Source: Opisthorchis felineus (Eukaryota > Platyhelminthes > Trematoda > Opisthorchiida > Opisthorchiidae). From it: 64,000 nt of DNA. Under the pieces are notes generated by a model. The model saw only the letters and a program-made list of their open reading frames with translations. It made no database searches and was not told the origin of the DNA. Made by a program: the position numbers and the translations under genes. Position 1 is the first letter of the stretch. The number at the start of each line of letters is the position of its first letter. The stretch is taken from contig SJOL01006394.1 in NCBI GenBank assembly GCA_004794785.1, positions 91,459 to 155,458 of the forward strand, given 5' to 3'. Of this stretch, positions 47,330 to 57,611 are shown in pieces.

Positions 47330-48960
47330 GGGGCCCCGAACAAAACCACACATTCTTCCACACTTGGGGGTCATGCTTTTGATTCGAAAGTTCAAAGTGG
47401 GACACCTCAATCAAACCCAGTTCGTCGGTTTCGGCAACCGGCATGTAGCATTCGCCCTTACAACTCTTCACTCACCAGCCAACCCACACATCACTTCCCC
47501 AACCATCGAATGGTGCAGTGCAATAAACCAATCTGCCAGTCCCTTTGCCATTAAGCCCCGTCTAAATTATCGTCCAGAAAAATAAACCAAAATAATCACT
47601 TACTAATCTCAAAAGATTTGATTCACATTGTAGCCTCCAAAGTCCGTAGTCTACGTCAGATTGGGCAACAGACATCTCTTCCCGAAACCTTGCTTCCCCT
47701 CTCTGTCGATGTATGCTGTGTCTCCAAAACACGTATACAAGACCCTACATCGGTCGTGCCACTTGGGACAAGCCACTTGGGACGACCTCAAATATTCCAC
47801 ATTTCACTCTTTGGGTATCTGGTGTTCCTGGCGCAATGGTTCGTGGTATCTAAGTCGTGGGAGTTGCACTCAGTCCCACGGCTGAAAGCGCTTTAGTGGA
47901 CGGGATCCCAGTAAACAGTCGTATATGTGCTGTCGGTTGTCTGGCTCAATTAGGTTCAACGCTATTCGAGGCGTTGAACGGTGTTTATTTGTTGGATAAG
48001 CATAGACCCCACCCCCACCCCCTCCCGATGAACCGCATCCCTTAGTCTGAGAAGGACGGGTTTCATCGAGATCTATCACGACTGTTTCTATCAGCGAGAA
48101 GAACGAATGTACTAATCCTGGTGGGTGATATGAGTGCCCAAGTTGGAAGACTTAGCCCGGAAGAAGCACAATCTGGTTATAGATTTCGAGTCGATGCTCA
48201 ACGAACACATAATGGGGAGCAAATTCTTCAGGTGTGTGTTGATCGTTGTCTGTTCCTGACCAGTACAAACTTCCAGCAAAAGACGCTCAGAGAGAGTTAC
48301 TGGGAGACCATCAGCCGCAAGCAGTTCAGGGACTCAGTTGGACCACGTGGCCACCGGTTACCGATTGAGAGCCTCAAGTACCGATTGTCGTTCCTTATGG
48401 AGTACCCAACTTGACTCTGATCATGCCATTCTGCGAGCCCGGTTGTCACTATAAAGCGACTGGAAACGCACAGTCATACGAATGACGAGGATTGCTTGGA
48501 GGTTGAATGGAAACCAGTTAAAGAAACCATGTTCTCAGCTTTCAGAAGTGTCTGTCCAACCCATCGTACTCGACTAAATGAACACTGGATATCGTCCAGA
48601 TCAGCAGGTTTCTTTTGCAGCCAGAATGGCAACACCAGGAACTAGCGACTGTGATGGCGCACGCGAATCTCTCAAACACCGGATAATCAGGAGCTTGGAG
48701 ATTGACAATGAGGACTGGTGGATTTCGCCTGCCTCAGACAGCTCTTTTCGCCCAACCCTATACTGAGTGGAAGCGACTAAGAGGTGGACAAAATACGAAA
48801 TCACTAACCAGTAAACTGAGTCAGGTTGGTAACTCCCGCTTCCATGGGTGTGGTCCCCAGGAATCAATTCACTAACTGTAAATGACACTGGGAGAAATGG
48901 CCTGGTCGCATATTCGGTGGCGCTCGTGCATCGAAGAGATCGCCCTCAATGAAAGGCTAC
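47330..48960 (+). mobile_element. RTE-like non-LTR endonuclease-region fragment
   Basis: Translations in shifting frames follow an AP-type endonuclease of a non-LTR element. The order is a start-proximal segment (SVDVCCVSKTRIQD, ~47700), a VDGIPVNSRICAVGCLA stretch (~47900), GDMSAQVGRL (~48124-48155, matching the GDxN-x-VG catalytic-strand region) and LFLTSTNF (~48254). A DSDHAILRARL stretch (~48415-48446) carries the terminal SDH catalytic motif. Downstream pieces to ~48950 belong to the linker before the RT. Several stops and frameshifts make it dead. The N of the GDxN motif reads as S here. It is probably the same family as the RT fragment at 12.1 kb, but a different copy. Confidence 0.75.
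48124..48450 (+). pseudogene. AP endonuclease domain remnant of the RTE-like element
   Basis: The open stretch 48121-48414 contains GDMSAQVGRLSPEEAQSGYR and VDRCLFLTSTNF, both typical of the endonuclease of flatworm RTE-type elements. After a frameshift the SDH motif follows (DSDHAILRA). The usual catalytic Asn after GD is replaced by Ser. The enzyme would nick genomic DNA to prime reverse transcription; this copy is broken. Confidence 0.75.
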
Positions 48961-50150
48961 CCAGTTCCCCAACGAACTGAACATGCCATCGCCTCTAACG
49001 CTTGGCTGTATCCCCCGCGCTCTACCAGTTTTCGGTGATAGAAACTGTAACAGCTCGAATCAAAGTACTCATGGTATATCGTTCTTAGCTGACAAATTAA
49101 ATGACTAATTGATTGACGGGGTTGAGCGTTGACCGCAAAATTTGGTCTGTGCGGAGGTAACAGGCAGATACTATTTATTCGGTACTTCCTAAAAAGTGTG
49201 AAGATTTTGTTGCAAATCTGAATGGAACAGGCGCATGTAACAAACTTCATCTCAATTCAGCCCAATTTTGTTCACAGTATTGACCAGAAGATATCTTTGG
49301 TGAAATAGCACTGATATCCCGTGTTTACCGGAGGTGCATCCTGTTTGTATTTTCTGGACTGAAGAAGACTTACTTACATTCGACCATATCGGGTGAAGCT
49401 CCAGCTTTGCCGAGAAATTACCGCCATAACATCATGAGGTGTGCTGCAAAATAGACATCGAAGCGCTTATGATCTAACGAACTTTACTGACAACACATCT
49501 GTTTGTCGTGCTTGTCTGTTTTCGCCTCCTGGTAGATTTAGATAGATATAAAAACTAGGCAGTGAACGACTTTGCCTTCGTTTTGGGAGAAATCACAAAA
49601 GTAGGAGAGTTCCTAATAAAGAGGGAGTTGCGTTGCATTTCCGTGCGATTTCACGGTAAAACGTTCACAGACTTCATGGTCTTTCTGTCTATGGTGATAA
49701 TCATTGCGGCATAATGAATCCAGACAAACTACAGAGATACCGCTGACTACTCTCCACGAATTCCCGCATCTTGATCACTTGAACATTTCCAGAAGTAGGC
49801 CGTAAGGAAAACACAATCAGAATATTATATGCACATTCCGAAATGGAAGTTTAGCCTTCATTCACTGAAAATTGAGTGTTGTCTGGCGACGAGACGAGAA
49901 CCATTGCTTTACTCATTCGTCCTTGTATTCTACATGTGACAACAGACGAGGCTCCCAAAAGATTCGTATGTCAAATTACCAAGCACTATGCGTCATTTCA
50001 TGCCATTCTAAATGTCATTCTATACTGGTTTGCGTGTCTTCAGTCCATTGGGACAGTTTGGAACCGATTGAGAACTCATCACTATACAATGGCTTGGTAA
50101 ACAACCGGAAGTTTTATAACTGGGCAACACTTTGCTTTTGACACAAAAGC
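48961..50150. other. no gene recognised
   Basis: Short ORFs only. May contain eroded parts of the flanking retroelements, but nothing could be matched. Confidence 0.5.
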
Positions 50151-50329
50151 TTCTACAGGTCAAGTGGATAGGTTACTAAGTTGGCCAGGTTTCAAGGTAG
50201 ACGGTGAAGCAACCAGTAAGATCTCATCAGATCAACACACTGAATTAGTATTGAATGTCAGTTAAAGAGTCTTGTCGATTAGTGTGGTTGTCTAAATCTT
50301 ACGGCTGATGGGTTAGGGGAATTTCAGGG

Positions 50330-51330
50330 TAATTGGTATCGATTGTACCCAAGGCTTTATGGCCTACCATAAATCTATAAACCAGATGTTCCGGTGATAC
50401 CGATAGTAAACGGAATAGGTTCCCCACCCCATGAGCTGGTCAGATTCTTGGGAAGTATTCTAAAACCCCTCACCGGAAAATCAAGTACTTAAATTAATAA
50501 TTCATGTGACTTTGCCAACAAAGTAGCGGGTGTAGCCGTGGAACCAGATGACATTCTTGTGAGTTTCGATATCAATTCGTTATACACAAATGTGCCAAAA
50601 GGGAACTGTTTAAAAATATCCAAGCAACTGCTACTGGTAGACACAATCCTTTCAGAACCGACAAAGCTTACGGTAGATGAAATAGTGGAAGGTATAAAAG
50701 TATGCTTGAATCTCACTCACTTCGTCTTTGACTCCGTGGTTTACACTCAGGAAAAAGTTCTAGCAATGAGATCGCCATTATCCCCGGTTTTGACAAACAT
50801 TTTTACGGCTGAAAGCTTTAGCCGGACTCCCGTACCCACTTAAGATATTCTGACGTTATGTAGATGACACTTTCGTCGTGATGAAACGAGAAAAGGTCAG
50901 GGAGATTTACAACAATCTGAATAACTTAAATCCACAAATCAAATTTAGTATGGACATAGAGTCAACTTCGGGTACGCTGCTCCAATTAGACTGGATGACA
51001 CATAAGATCGGAGGGAAACTAAAAACCGCAGTGTATGAGAAGCCAACTGACACTGGGGCAATTTTCAACTACTCGTCTGTCCATCCGAAGTCGGTATTCG
51101 CTAGTATTGCATCATCAATGTTTAGATGTGTAAGGGTCCTGTGCACAGAAGAAGCTGATCGGACAGCGGCCCAAATTGAAGAAAAGAACAAACTTCGGGG
51201 TGGTGGATATCCAGCTAGTTTGACTAGGCGTCAGTTACGAAGGGCGTTGGTACCAGTGGTGAAACCCAAAAGAGAATGGCTTGAGAAGGCTGTTATTCCA
51301 TATAAATCAGGGACATCGAAAGTTATTCGA
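50330..51330 (+). pseudogene. Penelope-like reverse transcriptase remnant
   Basis: Two open stretches carry the RT: 50538-50843 and 50878-51444, which lie in different frames. The first begins EPDDILVSFDINSLYTNVP, with the first catalytic Asp in the FDINSL box, and ends soon after MRSPLSPVLTNIF. The second continues from a YVDDTFVV box just upstream of its first ATG, which holds the other two Asp. A TAVYEKPTDTG box and a HPKSVFASIASSMF box follow, both conserved in Penelope RTs. The upstream frame extends to ~50330 through two stop codons. All three catalytic Asp are still visible, so the frameshift and stops look younger than the insertion. Confidence 0.88.
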
Positions 51331-51419
51331 AGGATTCCAAACACGGCTAACATAACAGTAGCAATTGAAGGACCGCCTCCCGGCGAACAGAACCAAGGGC
51401 TGTCTACAAATTTAGATGC

Positions 51420-51720
51420 AGCGACTGCACTAAGGTCTATATAGGACAGACGGCCAGGGGATTTAACACCAGAATCGGAGAGCAAAGGAAGAAAGTAGAA
51501 AAGGCCGTCGAGAAACGCAGAAGAATATGGGGCGTTACTGAAAGATTCAGCAAAGGCGGAGCATGTACCGGACACGGAACACAAAACAGATTTAGAAAAC
51601 GTTGAAGTTTTGAGGCGGGTCTACGCCTCACACCAAGGGGGTGGAAATCGTCAAGCATCCCAGTGTAAATAGAACAGAAAGCGTAGAATTGGCAAGCGTG
51701 TGGAGGACGTTCTTAGGTCA
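51420..51720 (+). pseudogene. GIY-YIG endonuclease remnant of the Penelope-like element
   Basis: After a frameshift from the RT, CTKVYIGQTARGFNTRIGEQ gives the VYIG half of the GIY-YIG signature and the conserved Arg/Glu-rich helix. After a further frameshift, AEHVPDTEHKTDLENVEVL follows the family's C-terminal H-x-x-D-x-x-H pattern. The first GIY half is not clear. In this class the enzyme makes the nick used for priming; this copy is broken. Confidence 0.8.
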
Positions 51721-52114
51721 GTCGAGCTGAGACGTGGTGGTGTGCGGTTATCAGAAAAGGGAGTCATCAACAAAAGTAGCTTAGAGCTGAGGTGAACTTA
51801 TTCTCACCCACCTTACCCTCCACCCTCCCACAACTAAATTGTCATAACACTCACAAGCTCACACAGACCAACAAAATCTAACAGTGGCACCCAGGGTGAA
51901 TCATCAATTGAAGCACCTCGAAGTGGAAGACTAAGGAACCAAACTCGATCAAACATAATTTGAAACTCCCCCAACCCATCAACCGTAAGATTTAGGCGAA
52001 CACACTAACCGACGAGACCCTTTAATTGGCTTTCAACACCGATCTAGTATGCTAATCTGAAGCGGTCTTTCTGATTGGTTCTCCGTCTGCCTTAAAACCT
52101 GACCAGCTTGGTGA

Positions 52115-52185
52115 CCTGATCACTTGGTTTGATGAGGCTTTTATGTCAAAAGCGAAACGTTGTCCAGTTATAAAACTACCAATTG
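52115..52185 (+). ncRNA. hammerhead-like motif at the 3' end of the Penelope-like element
   Basis: TTGATGAG (core, with C3 changed to T) spans 52129-52136. A helix II hairpin GCTTTT/AAAAGC has a 5-nt loop (52137-52153). GAAAC is at 52154-52158, and a 3-nt loop and GTC at 52162-52164 form a two-pair helix III. A bulged G and an unclear helix I weaken the call. Position, about 400 nt after the GIY-YIG remnant, is where Penelope-like elements carry their hammerhead. Confidence 0.6.
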
Positions 52186-52200
52186 TCTACCAAGCCCTTC

Positions 52201-53675
52201 GGAAAAGAAATTTGGCTCCTTAGTTGGAAGCGTCCTGGAGAAACCCCGTGAAAGCAGACTTCGCAACCGGAAGTCGCCTAGGTTGTACCGGGATAACTTT
52301 TGCTGTTTCACAAATGTTTGCATTTCAGGAGGACAACCACATTCCAATCCTACACAATATTCGGGAATAACTGAGATTAATATTGTCACACTTGACACTG
52401 AGACGTAACAATCATAAACATAAAAAATCGATCGGAAAAGCTTTTCAAACGAAAGGGCTGGGGTCTACAATCGTCATAAAGCAAGGTTATTTAAAGTTGT
52501 TGTTTCCTCGGGATAACCACTTCCTAATCAAGGTTCCTTGGGTACGGGACGCTTGCTCGGGTGGAAATTTTGTATTTCAAGGACCATTTGAATGCCCTCC
52601 AAGCAGTTGGCTACTTCAAAGGTTGGCAAAACCAGATCCGTTGCTCCCTGAAAGTCGCGATGACAATACGTGGTTTTTCTCTTTTGCAATGCGGCCGTGG
52701 GGCTATAGACTCCCGTCTGAACTAAAATAGCTGGGCGACAAAAAGTTGAAACAAAAGTTATTTGGATGTATCCAGTCCTTAATGTCACAAAAGGTTATTT
52801 CAACGACGATAAAAATGAATTATACGGTTTGATATTTTGTAAACAGAGGAAATCACAAACCGTATTGCGTTAAAATCCGAGGAAACAATGGTGTAGATAT
52901 CGGTCACTATATATACCGCTGCAAGTTAACAACGGAATATTCCACAGACACACTATCAATATGCATACAGTCAATGCTTCAATACGCACTTTATTACAGT
53001 CTGCTTACTGAGAGGAGCTGTAAAATGAACTGATGACAACAAACGAAAATGCTTCCCACTGCAGCATAGCACCTCTGCAACAATTCATTCAAATAGTAAC
53101 AACACAAATGTAGCTGATTTCAACCGCCACTCACCCTGTCTATCATTTTCTATTCTTTATCACACCGAAATGAACCTATTCAATCCTACAGATGCCCACC
53201 CCAGTGTTTTACTCTGTGCTTGATATCTGATGCCAGTAAATAACAATCAGATGCCATGGATTTGTTTTGCAACTGTGTTTGACATTCCACTTAAACCAGT
53301 GCGGTAAACGATCATACATGCTAACAGAAAATGTTTTTTTTTCCGATCTGCTACACCCTGTACAGAACGTGCAGTTACATCACAGGCTGCTGGATTCAAA
53401 TGATTCAAATCCAAAAAAAACGCAAGCCCGTCTATTGATTAACCAATCCAGGTGAATCACATGTCAACCACGATGTTAATCTTACAGTGGACCACAATAT
53501 CTGGATGAGGAGTAGCCAGGAGAATAAAGTTGACCACACTACCAAAAATAACGCTAGAGTCTACTTTATACTAGGTGAGATATCCACGAATGTTCACGTG
53601 TTTCTTGAGTACCCTGAATGAATCATGGTATTTTATGCGTTGGGATGAATTGATTGGCACAAAACAATAGGGGAC
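52201..53675. other. no gene recognised
   Basis: Short ORFs (82 and 115 codons at 52160-52730) without recognisable domains. Confidence 0.5.
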
Positions 53676-53827
53676 TTAGCGAAATATACACATTTGCAAA
53701 CAAATTTGGTTTTGCGAGAGACTCACCTGGAACCCAGCTGAATCTCTCGTTGGTGATGTTTCCAGCTGGGTTCCAGGTGAGTCTCTCGCAAAACCAAATT
53801 TGTTTGCAAATGAGTGTATTTCGCTAA
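53676..53827. repeat. near-perfect inverted repeat beside a hammerhead
   Basis: The inner arms 53691-53740 and 53763-53812 are perfect reverse complements over 50 nt, around a 22-nt spacer. Extending out to 53676 and 53827 gives 65-nt arms with only two mismatches. The right arm runs directly into the class P terminal segment and its ribozyme. The near identity of the arms suggests a recent event. Confidence 0.97.
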
Positions 53828-53950
53828 TTTCGTGCAATTTGGTTTCAAGTAGAACATAAGGTTGACGGAAACTCGGGGACTGCGCCTACCTGATGAGCCC
53901 CAAGAAGGGCGAAACTGGTCCTGGGCTGTCGAAGAATTTTCAGCAACCTT
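53813..53950 (+). mobile_element. Penelope-like terminal fragment (class P copy 2)
   Basis: Shares with the 3.45-kb copy the ordered blocks ATTTCGTGCAATTTGG, AAGTAGAAC.TAAGGTTG, CGGAA.CTCGGGGACTGCGCC, the ribozyme and GGGCTGTCGAAGA. No coding region is attached. Confidence 0.65.
53884..53926 (+). ncRNA. hammerhead ribozyme, class P copy 2
   Basis: Helix I pairs GCCTA (53884-53888) with TGGGC (53922-53926), with a C/C mismatch next to the core. The core CTGATGA is at 53890-53896. Helix II is GCCC/GGGC with an AAGAA-type loop. GAAAC (53911-53915), loop TG and GTC (53918-53920) give a two-pair helix III. All core nucleotides are intact. Confidence 0.83.
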
Positions 53951-55440
53951 GTGAGTAGTGCAATAGGGGATTTCCTCTAAAATGATGGCTTCGACTTCGA
54001 CCGTGTTAATGTTTCATAATCTCTAGCCTACAAACGCAGTTTTGTATTCAAAAATAAGGGTTTGACATGTCATTTGGGGAACTTGGAGTTTGCTAGCTGA
54101 TAGTTGCTCTTGCTGTTTAAATTTCTTAAAATGCATGCATCATTGAAATCGTCGATGAGAAGTCCTGATTTTTTAAAACAGAACATGAACTGGACCTGGT
54201 ATGGTTCTGACAGCAAAGCTGATGCACACGAGAGAAGGGTATTCGGTCAAACTGGGAAAAGACGTGGGAAATGGACATTCCTTGGTGAGTGATCAGCCAG
54301 GTATTACCAAATGACAGACTCTGTCGTAATTTATGAAGAACTAAAAATAGCTCATTCCAGTATCTGCGTTACAAAATTCCAACTAGTTTCCAAATTGCAA
54401 TCTGTAGGGCAAATATATTTTATCGACCGCTGTTTCAAGGTTTGACAACATATAAAAGCCTGCGTAAGGACTTTACCACCCTATCGATTAGAACGGAAAT
54501 CGACCAGTTCACATGTATTCGACTGGCTCTCATAATATTATGTGCACCTGAATACCTGGGCAAATTGAGCTGACTAACTGGACCTGGTATTAAACAGAAT
54601 ACACGTGTTTATAATTTCATCTAATCAGGAATTTTTAATGAATGGCTGCAATGATCGCAATTAGACGAAAGAATTTTAAGCGATCTGCGATTATTTCTGA
54701 CAAATTCCCGTGCGATATCGAAGTGAACTTGAGTAATTTACGGTTTTCTGAAGGCTCTTTTTTGTGTGTGAATGGGAAAAGCGCGGTTCGGGTGAGCTAG
54801 AACCTTAAACTGTGTACGCATAATGAACCTGGAAACATACTCACTTGACGCAGAACCCGAACCCACGGCCTATCGCTTGCAGAGCAATTGCTTCGTCATC
54901 TGGTTCGCCGCTGTGTCTAATCTCACGTCACAAATATGCCCATCGACTGCGCATCGTCTTTCCTGCCAGCTTGCATTACTTATACAGTGAAATTTCCATT
55001 TCTTCTGCACCAATAAAATCCAAAAGCCTTCAAGCATCTTGTCTATTTCAGTATTTGGCCCATTGCATAAGTCCCAAACGGCTCCATAAGTCTCTGTCAG
55101 ACATGCACTGCTAGTCCACTAGGTAGAGATGTGCTAAATCACCGAAGAACACACGCGCTATATAAGCTAACCTCTGCGGCAGCTCAGCCAGTACAACATT
55201 CATCCGGCCAGCCGGAGGTTGCAGCATGAAGTCGCGCCTCGGCATCCGCACCATTAACTGCTACTGGATAGGGAAATGGATGCGAATCTTCTAGTCCATT
55301 TGTTAATCGATAGAGCCGCTCAAAATCGAGGAAGTGGCCAAAATTACTGGACTATTGGTAGCTCAAGTTGCGTATTCAGCCATTCGTTTGTTTCCTGAGC
55401 TGGGCAATTGGACTGTATTGACGGTGGTGTGAAGAGATTT
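53951..55440. other. no gene recognised
   Basis: Short ORFs only. Nothing further was identified. Confidence 0.5.
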
Positions 55441-55502
55441 GGTTATTTTCAATAGACATTTCATCCTGTCAGTGAAGTTGTTTTATGCCGAAAAGCCGAG
55501 AA

Positions 55503-55547
55503 GCATCGTGCAGCTGCTTCATCCTTGTATGGAATCGTCAGCAGTGC
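55503..55547 (-). ncRNA. hammerhead ribozyme motif, class S
   Basis: On the - strand: GCACTG, CTGACGA, helix II TTCC.../GGAT with a loop, GAAGC, AGCT loop, GCA, CGATGC. The A15.1-U16.1 pair is replaced by G-C, a compensatory change. Helix I has one C/A mismatch. CTGACGA is the version found in schistosome ribozymes. Confidence 0.65.
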
Positions 55548-55746
55548 GCACCTCTGAGAAGTCATCATTCGAGAAGCCAGTCAACACATGACAACGTGAT
55601 GTGGTTTTCGTGAGTGAAGGATGAGTAGCGCTGTCTAAGTGAGAGATAATCAGGCTGCTGATCAGCCATTCTTGGCCAAACGGCTAAGTGTTCAACAACC
55701 GGCCGTAAGGCGGCAGGTTAGAAACTCTCGGAATTTCGTAAGGTGC

Positions 55747-55791
55747 GCACTGCTGATGATTCCCAATAAGGATGAAACAACTGTACAGTGC
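55747..55791 (+). ncRNA. hammerhead ribozyme, class S
   Basis: Helix I is a perfect GCACTG (55747-55752) with CAGTGC (55786-55791). The core CTGATGA is at 55753-55759. Helix II is TCC/GGA with one mismatch at the base. GAAAC (55774-55778), an AACT loop and GTA (55783-55785) make a two-pair helix III with an A at the cleavage position, which fits the GUH rule. Every core base is present. This is the best class S motif in the window. Confidence 0.8.
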
Positions 55792-55835
55792 TTCCCGACT
55801 TTTCAGCAGAGACTGGCTCCAATGACAGAATGAAA

Positions 55836-56459
55836 TCTCCGTTGAAAACTGGACTGTAAATGTTTTCCCACCAATGGAGGTAATATCATCAGTGCAACGT
55901 TGAAAACAGTTGAGAATGGAGTGGATCCATTTCCATACGTCAGTTGACTCAGCCCGTTGTGGAGCTCCATGTTTTGAAGAATTCCTTGGCTAACACAGCA
56001 GTTGACTTTCGCCTTCCTCAAATTGAATACTTGGAACTCTGTTGGTCAATGTAACACAATGATTAACCGCTCCGCAGACGACGCAATAATAACGACATAC
56101 CGACTGGTTACGTAACGGTTGCAGTCAAGCTGCACAGTTCAGTAAATAAATCAATGCTAGAAGCATAGAAATTGTCACCATGTTGCTTACACCATCACAG
56201 CATCCGGAAGTAACCTAGATTTACCGCTATTTCATAAACAACAATGATATTGCGAAGCATGAAGAACCTGGAGTGCCCAGTGCATATGCGTCGAAAAGCA
56301 TTCATACAAAGTTATACACTAATGTGTTGCACATAAACACATGGACACTGGGTTTAGTGTGGATTTCAAGGCACTACAATCTGTTGACATTAATCCCCTA
56401 AAAATATAAAACTAGATCTTTACTTTTTTACAAAACAAACTACTCAAAAAGTTGCTGAA
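55836..56459. other. no gene recognised
   Basis: No ORF with a recognisable domain and no repeat identified. Confidence 0.5.
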
Positions 56460-56600
56460 AACTCTTCGATAGCCCACGACCGCTTTCGCCCTTTTTGGAG
56501 CTCATCAGGTTGGCAAAGTCCCCAAGTTTCCGTCAACCTTATGTTCCACTTGAACCCAAATTGGACAGATTCCGACAAATACCCCGATTTGAATATCAGT
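56460..56600 (-). mobile_element. Penelope-like terminal fragment (class P copy 3)
   Basis: On the - strand the same ordered blocks as copies 1 and 2: CAATTTGGGTTCAAGTGGAAC, TAAGGTTGACGGAAACT, GGGGACTTTGCC, then the ribozyme. Confidence 0.63.
56472..56514 (-). ncRNA. hammerhead ribozyme, class P copy 3
   Basis: Read on the - strand: GCCAAC, core CTGATGA, helix II GCTC/GGGC with an A-rich loop, GAAAG, loop CG, GTC, then GTGGGC. Helix I pairs GCC with GGC, with one mismatch, and the core-adjacent C-G pair is formed here, unlike in copies 1 and 2. Core bases are intact. Confidence 0.78.
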
Positions 56601-57426
56601 TTGGTTTTCACGGGTAGCCGGTAGCCGATTTAAAGGTGCCCGTGCATGAATTCGAAACCCAGTAGTCGTAACGGAAGTCCGCGATATTAACCACTGTGTT
56701 ATGCGGACTAACAACGAACCCCTCAAAAAGTAACTCCCTTTCACATTGAAAGAAGTGCACAATTTCCAAGAGATAAGGACCTTGGAAGTAAGCACATCGA
56801 TAAACTAAACCCTTTTCCCCGCTTTAATCTGCCGATACGCGTCTTGTGATCCTGAAAATCGACTGCATCGAATAACAAACTGACTGGATATCAGTGTATT
56901 CTGCTTGCTGCGGGATGTTCACAAGTTCATGCGTCCTGTTGCATTTGAATATGTGGGCATCCTGAATGCACGTTTTCCGCTTTCAGCGCTTTCCTCGTTT
57001 TTCCGCGCTTTCAGCGTTTTCCGCTTTCTGATTTCAGGCCCTAAAAACCTCAACTTAATTAGTTCATTTACCTAGCTAATGGAAAACTTACCTGTGTTAG
57101 ACAATTGGCAATCTCTTTGTCTGTGGAGCTCATAGTCCACACGTGACTTGTGGGAAGCCTGTGCTTTTTAGGATACCCATCAGTGAAATCAGAGCACGGA
57201 CTACAAACATCTTCCAGGACTCATTGAGGAGGATAACGTGGGTGTGTATCACCCACCAAAAGTCGTTATCTGCAGTCATTTTTTAACTCGATGTGAAGAA
57301 TGATTAAGCAATTCTTGTTGACGGGCGTCACAATTAGGCGATGACATGCCAGACGGTGAGCGCATCCCACTGAAACGATCTTCGGTTATCAAGGCGAAAT
57401 CAATAGTTTTAAGCCCAATAACTCAC

Positions 57427-57611
57427 CATCGATGCCGCGTGCCGTTTGCGGGAGTAGGTCAGCTTGTGGGGGCATAGTGCGCGACTGCGATACCGAAACG
57501 CGCTGCACGTGTTCATCATTGCCAAACTTGTCTCCACCAGAAAAGTGCCGAAAACGTCGTAGGAAGTTATTGTACAAATTAGAACCCAATATGTCCACGT
57601 CCGGGTTGTCA
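57427..57611 (-). CDS. HDHD5: exon of HDHD5/CECR5-like HAD hydrolase
   Basis: A 185-nt exon on the - strand between an acceptor TCTCACAATTCAAG and an ATG|GTGAGT donor. Its first base completes the Gly codon left by the exon at 59245-59608, giving GDNPDVDILGSNLYNN. This is the HAD motif IV region (GDNPxxDxxGAN), whose acidic residues help hold the metal ion. The rest, with RRFRHFSGGDKFGNDEH, Gln/Ser-rich sequence and ARGID, is variable in the family. It ends with one base of a codon, so at least one more exon should follow toward lower coordinates. I did not find it. The 1.6-kb intron between the two exons contains a SINE. Confidence 0.82.

Larger units (their letters stand above)
50150..52200 (+). 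mobile_element. Penelope-like element, 5'-truncated and mutated
   Basis: The order of remnants is that of a Penelope-like element. First comes an N-terminal RT region with an RLYGLP..IYKPDVP box near 50350, then the VSFDINSLYTNVP palm box near 50560, then the SPLSPVLTNIF box near 50790. The catalytic YVDD box is at 50857-50868, followed by RT thumb sequence, then a GIY-YIG endonuclease (VYIGQTARGF near 51435). A hammerhead-like motif ends it at 52129-52164. The RT-GIY-YIG combination is diagnostic of this class. In-frame stops near 50364 and 50483 and frameshifts near 50850, 51420 and 51560 show it is inactive. The 5' end is a guess. Confidence 0.88.
55440..55835. repeat. inverted pair of class S ribozyme units
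   Basis: The left unit (about 55440-55560, - strand) and the right unit (about 55738-55835, + strand) share GTGCGCACTGCTGA, a GATTCC...AAGGATGAA block, TGCTTC.CG.CTTTTC and ATGACAG-like blocks in opposite orientation. They are separated by about 180 bp. The spacer resembles 23680-23870 in the GAAGTCAT and GCCAGTCAA blocks. Confidence 0.75.

Noticed and set aside
57230..57270. VGVYHPPK-like reading resembling the HDHD5 C-terminus
   Set aside because: It is on the + strand, opposite to the HDHD5-like gene, and has no splice context.
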